A program made the translations under genes and the position numbers. The notes under the pieces are model-generated. The model saw nothing but the letters and a program-made list of their open reading frames with translations, had not been told where the DNA came from and did no database searches. From assembly GCA_007121055.1 (NCBI GenBank), contig SKMM01000197.1, positions 1-5,214 on the forward strand: DNA of 5,214 nt. Reading direction: 5' to 3'. This DNA comes from Paracoccaceae bacterium (GTDB lineage Bacteria > Pseudomonadota > Alphaproteobacteria > Rhodobacterales > Rhodobacteraceae). Positions within the stretch are counted from its first letter, which is position 1, and every line of letters begins with the position of its first letter. Below, one piece after another: positions 1 through 4,047 of this stretch.

Positions 1-129
1 CAGCGCGGCGTGGCTGGATGCGGGCAGCGGCGCCAGCGCCGTCAGCGCGGCGAGGAGGGCGGCCGCCACCGCGCCCCGTGGGCACGCCGGCTGCCGGTTG
101 GCGGGGCGGGCCTCAGAGCGGGGTGTCAT
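1..129 (-). CDS. Secreted protein, N-terminal fragment (runs off the window)
   Basis: Only the first 43 codons are present and no stop is reached at the edge. The ATG (127-129) overlaps the stop of the upstream secreted-protein gene by 17 bp. A GAGGG ribosome-binding site lies 8 nt before it, inside the upstream gene, which points to translational coupling. The peptide starts MTPRSEARPANRQ and has basic residues up to Arg18. A hydrophobic Ala/Leu core follows (about residues 20-35), then an ASSHA-like signal peptidase I cleavage region (about 37-42). This is therefore an exported or membrane-anchored protein with an unusually long n-region. A GTG at codon 21 could also start translation, but it would remove every positive charge before the core and has no clear ribosome-binding site. 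The mature part lies outside the window, so no function can be given; coupling suggests it works with its 237-aa partner. Confidence 0.6.
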   Translation of the reverse strand, partial: MTPRSEARPANRQPACPRGAVAAALLAALTALAPLPASSHAAL

Positions 130-826
130 GGCAGTGGCCCTCGCCGACATGGCCAAGGTGCAGATCGCCCAGCGAGAACTCCTGCATCCCGCCCGCGGCG
201 AAGGCGTCGAAGCCGGGGGCCTGGGTGTTCATCGCCCCGTCCGCCGGCCGGTCGGCCCGGCCGAAGAGGTGGTCGAGGTGCAGCGTGATCTCCAGCGCGC
301 CGGGCGCGCCGGGTGCGACGAAGCCCTTGCGGGCGTCACCGATGTATTCGCCGCAGGCATGGGCGATGGCGTCGCGGGTGGCGAGGGTGAAGGCCACCTC
401 CTGCCCCGCGCGGGAGGCGGTGCCTTCGAACACGAGCGAGAAGCCCGGAAAGTCGCCCCCGGGCGCGGGGACAAGCGCCCAGGAGAGGGCGTTGTAGAAG
501 CCCTCCCCGGCCGGGACGGTGGCGAGCGGCACCCGGTCGGCGTCGTCGGCATCGACCAGGTCCACGGTGAAGGGGCCGCCGAACCGCAGCGGGGTGCCGG
601 CGATGTCGGGGCCGTCGGCGGCGAAGGGAGGATCGGCGCGCCAGGCGGTGACCTCGTCGAAGGTGGCGAGGATGCGGGTGAAGGTCAGCTGCCAGCCGTC
701 GCGGGTCAGCCGCGGCTCGGTGAAGCCCCGGGTGGCGAGATCCTCGCCCGAAGCGAACACGGTCAGCGTGTCGGCCTGCAGCGCCGCCGGGGTCAGGGCA
801 AGGAGGAGGGCGGCGCGGAGGGGCAT
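113..826 (-). CDS. Secreted conserved-type protein with His-rich C-terminus
   Basis: A 237-aa protein. The ATG at 826 is chosen because a GAAAGG ribosome-binding site sits 8 nt upstream and a signal peptide starts exactly there: MPLR, a Leu/Ala core, and likely cleavage after LQA at residue 18. The open frame extends upstream to 1078, but that part is Pro/Arg-rich and not protein-like. The mature protein looks like a beta-rich periplasmic domain (for example GWQLTF 44-49 and FTVDL 86-90) with an ACGEYIGDARKG segment at 157-168 and HLDHLFG at 183-189. It ends in HLGHVGEGHCHD (223-234). Only two cysteines occur (158 and 232), so they could form a disulfide or join the histidines in binding metal. 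I do not recognise a named family with certainty; the GW...LTF, GEY.GD.RKG and DHLFG blocks look like a conserved family of exported proteins of unknown role. It is the first gene of a coupled pair with the secreted protein at 1-129. A metal-handling role in the periplasm is only an inference. Confidence 0.85.
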   Translation of the reverse strand: MPLRAALLLALTPAALQADTLTVFASGEDLATRGFTEPRLTRDGWQLTFTRILATFDEVTAWRADPPFAADGPDIAGTPLRFGGPFTVDLVDADDADRVPLATVPAGEGFYNALSWALVPAPGGDFPGFSLVFEGTASRAGQEVAFTLATRDAIAHACGEYIGDARKGFVAPGAPGALEITLHLDHLFGRADRPADGAMNTQAPGFDAFAAGGMQEFSLGDLHLGHVGEGHCHDTPL

Positions 827-883
827 GGGGTCGGCCTTTCGGTCAGGGCAAGGGCGGCGGTGCAGGGAGACGGAGGATTTCGA

Positions 884-909
884 GGTCGGGGGCGGTCGGT
901 CGGGGGCGG
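884..909. repeat. Tandem pair of 12-bp direct repeats
   Basis: GGTCGGGGGCGG occurs at 884-895 and again at 898-909, a period of 14 bp with a 2-bp spacer. A related CGGGGGCGGTCG (identical to 887-898) recurs at 1261-1272. The pair lies 58 bp upstream of the start of the secreted-protein gene on the minus strand. It could be a paired protein-binding site or low-complexity GC drift; the sequence alone does not decide. Confidence 0.6.
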
Positions 910-970
910 CTCTCGCGGCGCCCCCTTCGCCGACGGAACCGACGCGGCAAGTGGGCGACGGCGGCGGGGG

Positions 971-997
971 ATCATACCTTGCAGGGCCCGAGTATGA
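971..997 (-). promoter_or_regulatory. Candidate promoter -10 with overlapping inverted repeat
   Basis: Read on the minus strand, TATGAT (971-976) matches the sigma-70 -10 consensus at 5 of 6 positions. The -35 region 16-17 nt further up is poor (CTCATA). An inverted repeat, TCATAC (972-977) and GTATGA (992-997) with 14 bp between, overlaps the -10 box and could be an operator. A transcript from here would have a leader of roughly 135-140 nt before the ATG at 826 and would include the 12-bp direct repeats. The weak -35 fits a factor-dependent promoter, but chance is possible. Confidence 0.3.
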
Positions 998-1050
998 GCG
1001 TAGCGGTGGCCCCGGGGCGGCACAAGGCCGGACCCCCACGGGGCGGCCTT

Positions 1051-1071
1051 GGCGGCGCAAAGCGCGCCGCC
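1051..1071. repeat. GC-rich hairpin, 8-bp perfect stem
   Basis: GGCGGCGC (1051-1058) pairs perfectly with GCGCCGCC (1064-1071) around a 5-nt loop. No run of T follows on either strand, so it is not a canonical intrinsic terminator. It may be a structural element in one of the two divergent leaders. Confidence 0.5.
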
Positions 1072-1137
1072 GGTGCACAAGCCTGCATCAGTCCGGCGCC
1101 TCCGGCTGGCCCCCACGGGCGATGCGCAGGACGGTGA

Positions 1138-1154
1138 GGAGGGGACGCCCCTCC
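1138..1154. repeat. Hairpin, 7-bp stem with 3-nt loop
   Basis: GGAGGGG (1138-1144) and CCCCTCC (1148-1154) form a perfect stem around ACG. As RNA on the plus strand, a free GGAGG-like sequence would be held in the stem, but no start codon with a plausible reading frame follows. No T-tract is present. Confidence 0.45.
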
Positions 1155-1173
1155 GAGGCCGGGCGCAGCGCAG

Positions 1174-1200
1174 CGACGGCACCCTCCGGTGGGGCCGTCG
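1174..1200. repeat. Hairpin, 7-bp stem extended by 3 bp past a bulge
   Basis: CGACGGC (1174-1180) pairs with GCCGTCG (1194-1200). Past a single bulged A (1181), CCC (1182-1184) can pair with GGG (1191-1193), leaving a 6-nt loop. This is the third stable hairpin within 150 bp of non-coding DNA. No terminator T-run follows. Confidence 0.45.
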
Positions 1201-1330
1201 GGCGTCCCTGCGTGGGGGGCCGCCGCGCGGTGTCGGGGCCGTGACAGATTTCCGGACCACCGGGGGCGGTCGACGGCTGTTGCTACGGAGTCCTCGCCCG
1301 GGCCGTGGACCCGGATGGGCGCAGCCGGCG

Positions 1331-1347
1331 GAACAATTCGCTTGTTC
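1331..1347. promoter_or_regulatory. Inverted repeat GAACAA-N5-TTGTTC upstream of the SHOCT gene
   Basis: A perfect 6-bp inverted repeat with a 5-bp spacer lies 97 bp before the ATG of the membrane-protein gene, at the point where GC content falls. TTGTTC (1342-1347) could also serve as a weak -35, with CAAACT (1365-1370) as a poor -10 after 17 bp; each matches consensus at about 3 of 6 positions. An operator or promoter-associated palindrome is plausible but unproven. Confidence 0.3.
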
Positions 1348-1443
1348 GGACTCTGCGCCACAGGCAAACTCTGCCGGTAAACACCGCAGTTCGAAGCACA
1401 CACCGCCACTCCGAAGATCTTGGCCAATGGGAAAGGGAACCCG

Positions 1444-1833
1444 ATGCAGGCAGGTCTGGGACTACTCGAAATCATCTGGTCGATCTTTGTGCTGTTTCTT
1501 CTCGTCGCCTGGGTCTGGGTGCTGATCTCGGTCGTTGCCGACATCTTCCGGTCCAAGGACCTGAGCGGGCTGTCCAAGGCGCTGTGGGTCGGGTTCGTGA
1601 TCATCATCCCGTGGCTGGGGGTGCTGTCCTACATCCTGGTGCGCGGCGACAGGATGCAGGCCCACGCGCTGGAGGCCATGTCCCAGATCGAGGACCAGCG
1701 GCGGGAGTACATCCGGTCGGTCGCGCAGATCTCTCCGGCCGAGGAGCTGGAGAAGCTGGCCGCGCTCAAGGAGCGGGGCGTGCTGACGGACGAGGAGTTC
1801 GCCGCCCAGAAGGCGAGGATCCTGGCGGGCTGA
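1444..1833 (+). CDS. Small membrane protein: PLDc_N-like double TM plus SHOCT motif
   Basis: A 129-aa protein. The ATG at 1444 is preferred over a TTG at 1420 because AAAGGG lies 6 nt before it, whereas the TTG lacks a good ribosome-binding site. Two transmembrane segments are clear, at about residues 8-32 (rich in Trp, Phe and Val) and 46-66. Between them is a short loop with FRSKDLSGLSKALW, then a PWLGVLSYILVRG stretch, typical of the PLDc_N family (the membrane anchor seen in cardiolipin synthases, here without any phospholipase domain). A charged, probably helical linker follows (70-97), rich in Glu, Gln and Arg. The C-terminus (98-128) fits the SHOCT pattern: LEKLAALKERGVLTDEEFAAQKARIL. 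SHOCT tails are thought to mediate oligomerisation or protein contacts; the molecular role of such small PLDc_N-SHOCT proteins is unknown. It stands alone, divergent from the secreted pair and convergent with the DJ-1 gene. This architecture is, to my knowledge, common in actinobacteria, so transfer is possible but not shown. Confidence 0.9.
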   Translation: MQAGLGLLEIIWSIFVLFLLVAWVWVLISVVADIFRSKDLSGLSKALWVGFVIIIPWLGVLSYILVRGDRMQAHALEAMSQIEDQRREYIRSVAQISPAEELEKLAALKERGVLTDEEFAAQKARILAG

Positions 1834-2020
1834 CGGCACATGTCTGGCGGGGCAATCGTGTCGGGCCGGGGCGGCTGGCGGGCCGTCGGGGCGACCGCGC
1901 GGTTGTCAGCCGGCCCGGCGCTGGCGCTTGGCAGGCGGCAGGACTCCAGCAGTACCCGGCGGGGACACTGGTCCCGCGCCCGCTCCTGCACCCGGCCCAG
2001 GTGCGGAGGGCCGCGCCCGA

Positions 2021-2123
2021 CCCTGGGAGGGCGCCTCGAGACGCCGGGGCGGCAGTGCTTCATGCCGGCCACGCCCCTCCCACCGCCGAGCTTCCGGCAA
2101 CGGTGCGATGCGCCCTCCCGGGG
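2021..2123. repeat. Long-range inverted repeat, 14-bp stem with nested 6-bp stem
   Basis: GGGAGGGCGC (2025-2034) is perfectly complementary to GCGCCCTCCC (2110-2119). In plus-strand RNA the helix extends outward by a U-G pair (2024/2120) and three C-G pairs (2021-2023 with 2121-2123), giving 14 bp. Inside it, TGCCGG (2063-2068) pairs with CCGGCA (2094-2099). A nested stem in non-coding DNA is compatible with a structured RNA, but high GC raises the chance background. Confidence 0.45.
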
Positions 2124-2179
2124 ATCGAGGGGGACCGTGGCCAAGTGGGGCCGCGTAAGCCCCCGAGATGGTCGGGCGC

Positions 2180-2202
2180 GGCCCGGGCTGGTCGCCCGGG
2201 CC
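2180..2202. terminator. Strong GC hairpin, possible terminator-like element
   Basis: GGCCCGGGC (2180-2188) and GCCCGGGCC (2194-2202) form a perfect 9-bp stem around the loop TGGTC. On the plus strand it is followed by AAGGTTTG, which has only a three-T run, so it would be a weak intrinsic terminator. It is about 350 bp past the SHOCT gene stop, far for that gene's own terminator. It could instead end a small RNA that includes the 2021-2123 stem. On the minus strand no T-tract follows. Confidence 0.3.
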
Positions 2203-2251
2203 AAGGTTTGAGGGGAGCTGGGCGCAGATCCGTCTTCCGACATCGTACGGA

Positions 2252-2266
2252 AAGGGCATGGCCCTT
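2252..2266 (-). terminator. Short hairpin downstream of the DJ-1/PfpI gene
   Basis: AAGGGC (2252-2257) and GCCCTT (2261-2266) form a 6-bp stem with a 3-nt loop. In the minus-strand transcript the second arm runs into TTT. It lies about 100 nt past the DJ-1/PfpI stop. It is a plausible but weak intrinsic terminator for that transcript. Confidence 0.25.
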
Positions 2267-2367
2267 GGACTCCTTAAGTTGCCCATGGGTGGAGAGGGCG
2301 CCGATCGGCCTGTCCCTACGAGGGGGGTGCGGCGCGGCCTGACCTGCCCGGCGGCGCGCGCGGGAGT

Positions 2368-2955
2368 TCAGGCGCGCTGCCAGGGGTATTCCATGTAGGT
2401 GGCGGTGCCCTCGGCCAGGGGCACGCCGCAGTGGCGGGCGACGAGTTCCAGCGCGCCGTCGATGCCCGAGGCGACGCCGGCGGCGACCACCATCCGGTCG
2501 TGGACGTGGTAACGCCGGGAGGGATCGACGATGGCCTGCGGTGCCACCGCGCGCAGTTCGTCCAGCGCGCCGTGGTGGGTGGTCACAACCATCCCGTCGA
2601 GCAGCCCCGCGCGGCCGAGGATCAGCGCCCCGGTGCAGACCGACAGGATCGTGGCGCCCTCGGCGCTGCGGGCGCGCAGCCAGTCGGCGAGTGCTGCGCT
2701 GTGGGAGGCCGGGCGCGCGCCGGGTCCGCCGGGGACCACCACGATGTCGCTGCGCGGCGCGCCGGCGAGGTCGTGGTCGGGCAGCACCCGCAGCCCGTTG
2801 CGCGCACTCACCACATCGGTGGTCTCGGCCACGAGGCTGACGGCGAAGGGCTTCTGGCCCTCGCGGACGCCGGCCACCGAGAACGCCTCGAAGGGGCCGC
2901 AGAAATCGAGCACCTCGACGTCGTCGAACACGAGGATGGAGACGGTGGTCTGCAT
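2368..2955 (-). CDS. DJ-1/PfpI family protein, isocyanide-hydratase-like
   Basis: A 195-aa cytoplasmic protein. The ATG at 2955 is chosen because GGAGG lies 7 nt upstream and the DJ-1 fold begins right there; the upstream extension of the frame is Arg/Pro-rich noise. Family marks: beta1 and the acidic motif DVEVLDFCGPFEAF (12-25, with Asp17 and Glu23), VVVPGGPGA (72-80), the nucleophile elbow SVCTGALILGRAGLLDG (105-121, nucleophile Cys107 followed by Thr108), TTHHGALDEL (125-134) and AAGVASGIDGALELV (158-172). The elbow-Gly-Leu-Leu-Asp-Gly-TTH order is that of the GATase1 PfpI_2 / AraC-N-terminal type subgroup, which includes Pseudomonas isocyanide hydratase (ICH/InhA). From memory, that enzyme uses Cys101, Thr102 and Asp17, and all three have counterparts here. 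The protein ends at EYPWQRA, about 30 residues short of ICH (about 228 aa), and has no DNA-binding tail. Alternatives are a glyoxalase III/deglycase-like or uncharacterised stress protein. It follows the amidase-SDR operon on the same strand after 318 bp and may have its own promoter. Confidence 0.9.
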   Translation of the reverse strand: MQTTVSILVFDDVEVLDFCGPFEAFSVAGVREGQKPFAVSLVAETTDVVSARNGLRVLPDHDLAGAPRSDIVVVPGGPGARPASHSAALADWLRARSAEGATILSVCTGALILGRAGLLDGMVVTTHHGALDELRAVAPQAIVDPSRRYHVHDRMVVAAGVASGIDGALELVARHCGVPLAEGTATYMEYPWQRA

Positions 2956-3273
2956 GGCTGTTCCTCCGGCGGCTGCCCGCGGACCCTCGGCAATCGCGGC
3001 GCCGGGGGCAAGGGCAATCCGCGGCCCGCCCGGGACTGGCCAGGCGGGTGTCCACCGGGCCCCCGCCCCAGAGCGCCGCGCTTTCTTGGTCCGGGGCGGC
3101 CCTCTGGGACGGGTCAGGGCGTCGGTCTCGAGGTCCGCCGGACGGGTGCGGCCGGCGATGCCCGTCAGGCCCACATCCCGAGGGGCCGCGCTTTCGCCGC
3201 CCCGGGGCGGGCCGCGGGGCCGGTCAGGGCGTCTGTCGCGGCGTCCGTTGGGACGGGGCGGCCGGGAGACCCC
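2956..3273. repeat. Intergenic region built around a degenerate 110-bp tandem duplication
   Basis: Copy 1 begins near 3071 and copy 2 near 3181, running to about 3280. Exact 110-bp offset matches include GCCGCGCTTTC (3075-3085 and 3185-3195) and GGTCAGGGCGTC (3112-3123 and 3222-3233). Further matches need single-base gaps, such as CCGGGGCGG (3091-3099 and 3202-3210) and the GGACGGG..CGGCCGG block (from 3140 and 3251). Overall identity is judged by eye at about 70-80%. Copy 2 reaches into the SDR stop codon (complement of 3274-3276). Copy 2 also contains a 14-bp perfect palindrome, CCGCCCCGGGGCGG (3197-3210). The remaining stretch, 2956-3070, should carry any DJ-1 promoter, but no convincing -35/-10 pair was found. 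No gene is supported here. Confidence 0.65.
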
Positions 3274-4035
3274 TCAGAGCTGGACGCCTTTGGTGAGGGC
3301 GCCGTCGATGACGAGGTTGGTGCCGGTGGTGAAGCTGGAGGCGGGGCTGGCGAGGAAGACGATGCCGCGGGCGATCTCGTCAGGCTTCGCCATGCGGCCG
3401 GTGGGGTTGAGGGAGAGGGCCTCGGCGAAGAGGGTGGGGTTGCCGGTCTCGATCTGCTGCCAGATGCCGCCCTCGAAATAGGTGTTGCCGGGCGAGACGG
3501 TGTTGGCGCGGATGCCCTTGCCCGCGAGTTTGTAGGCCAACCCTTGGGCGTAGTGCACCAGCGCCGCCTTGAACGCGCCATAGGCGGGGCCGGTGAAGTC
3601 GATCTCGCGCCCCGAGACGGAGCAGACGAGCGTGATGGAGGCCGCATCCGAGGCCTCGAGCATCGGCATGGCGGCGTTCACGAGGCGAACGGAGTGCATC
3701 ATGTCGGTGGCGAAACCGGCCTGCCACGCGGCCTCGTCGTCGGTCACGGCCAGGGCCGAGACATTGGCGATGAGGATATCGATGCCGCCGAGGTCCTTGG
3801 CCGATTGCGCCACCCAGCCCTCAAGGGCGGCCTTGTCCGACACGTCCACCGCCGCGCCGAAGGCGGTGCCGCCGGCGGCGCGCAGGGCGTCCACCGTGGC
3901 GTACACATCGGCCTGCGTGCGCGCGCAGATCGACACCGAGGCGCCCTCGGCCACGAGGATGTCGGCACAGGACCGCCCGATGCCCTTGGTGCCGCCGGTG
4001 ATGAGGGCGCGGCGGCCCTTGAGTCCCAGATCCAT
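3274..4035 (-). CDS. Classical SDR family oxidoreductase, probably NADP(H)-dependent
   Basis: A 253-aa protein, the usual length for classical short-chain dehydrogenase/reductases; no signal or membrane segment. The ATG at 4035 has AAGGGGG 7 nt upstream. The Rossmann fold shows TGGTKGIG (14-21) for cofactor binding. Lys18 inside this motif, and Arg39 after beta2 (ICART) with no acidic residue there, favour NADP(H) over NAD(H). VDV (63-65) contacts the adenine, and NVS (91-93) replaces the usual NAG. The catalytic Ser is Ser139 (LVCSVSG), with Tyr152 and Lys156 in the YGAFK motif. SPGNTYFEGG (181-190) and the C-terminal GRMAKPDEIARGIVFLAS (213-230) also fit. The helix alpha4 position that is usually Asn in the N-S-Y-K tetrad appears to be Asp111 (FATDMMHS). 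The start is 12 bp after the amidase stop, so the two genes are very likely co-transcribed. The substrate is unknown; the fold reduces or oxidises carbonyl/alcohol groups, and annotation as 3-oxoacyl-ACP reductase should not be assumed. Confidence 0.95.
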   Translation of the reverse strand: MDLGLKGRRALITGGTKGIGRSCADILVAEGASVSICARTQADVYATVDALRAAGGTAFGAAVDVSDKAALEGWVAQSAKDLGGIDILIANVSALAVTDDEAAWQAGFATDMMHSVRLVNAAMPMLEASDAASITLVCSVSGREIDFTGPAYGAFKAALVHYAQGLAYKLAGKGIRANTVSPGNTYFEGGIWQQIETGNPTLFAEALSLNPTGRMAKPDEIARGIVFLASPASSFTTGTNLVIDGALTKGVQL

Positions 4036-4047
4036 GTCCCAGCCCCC

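Larger units (their letters stand above)
827..1443. other. Gene-free divergent intergenic region with hairpins and repeats
   Basis: This 617-bp stretch separates two divergently transcribed genes. Open frames exist on both strands, but their products are Arg/Pro/Gly-rich, have no domain character and overlap one another, as expected in very GC-rich DNA. It holds a tandem 12-bp repeat (884-909), an inverted repeat over a -10-like box (971-997), three GC-rich hairpins (1051-1200) and an inverted repeat before the plus-strand gene (1331-1347). From about 1330 to 1440 the sequence is clearly less GC-rich, as expected near a promoter. It must contain the promoters of both flanking genes. Its length is unusual for so compact a genome and leaves room for a small RNA or a long leader. 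Confidence 0.6.
1834..2367. other. Gene-free convergent intergenic region with strong secondary structure
   Basis: This 534-bp stretch lies between convergent genes, where one or two terminators would usually need under 100 bp. No frame reads like a protein: the candidates are Arg/Pro/Gly-rich, have mixed third-position composition and lack domain character. It contains a nested inverted repeat (2021-2123), a 9-bp GC hairpin (2180-2202) and a group of short palindromes in a less GC-rich patch (2235-2309). No transposase remnants or tRNA were seen. It may hold a small RNA, an element remnant or decayed gene sequence. Confidence 0.55.

Noticed and set aside
791..853. 13-bp direct repeat GGTCAGGGCAAGG at 791-803 and 841-853
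   Set aside because: One copy lies in the signal-peptide coding sequence and the other just before the gene; a single pair in GC-rich DNA with no further copies is not strong enough to call.
98..997. A 299-aa open frame on the plus strand opposite the secreted-protein gene
   Set aside because: Gly/Arg/Glu-rich with no domain character; it is the shadow of the minus-strand gene, which has a signal peptide and a good ribosome-binding site.
1387..1400. A T-loop-like GTTCGAA that suggested a tRNA
   Set aside because: No matching acceptor, D or anticodon arms could be built around it on either strand.
1420..1443. TTG start giving eight extra residues on the SHOCT protein
   Set aside because: The ATG at 1444 has an AAAGGG site at 6 nt and begins right before the first membrane segment; the TTG has no comparable site.
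1906..2259. A minus-strand frame with an AAGGAG-like site before an ATG at 2259
   Set aside because: The spacing is long (10 nt), the product is Pro/Arg/Gly-rich, and third positions lack the GC bias of the real genes.
1305..2342. A 345-aa open frame on the plus strand overlapping the SHOCT gene
   Set aside because: Arg/Gly/Pro-rich in another frame of a well-supported gene and extending through structured non-coding DNA; a product of high GC.
2060..3055. A 331-aa minus-strand frame overlapping the DJ-1/PfpI gene
   Set aside because: Highly Arg-rich sequence without domains; a frame shadow of the DJ-1/PfpI gene and its downstream region.
2531..3481. A 316-aa plus-strand frame across the DJ-1 gene, the repeat region and the SDR 3' end
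   Set aside because: It lies antisense to two recognisable enzymes, and its Ser/Arg/Pro-rich product has no family signature.
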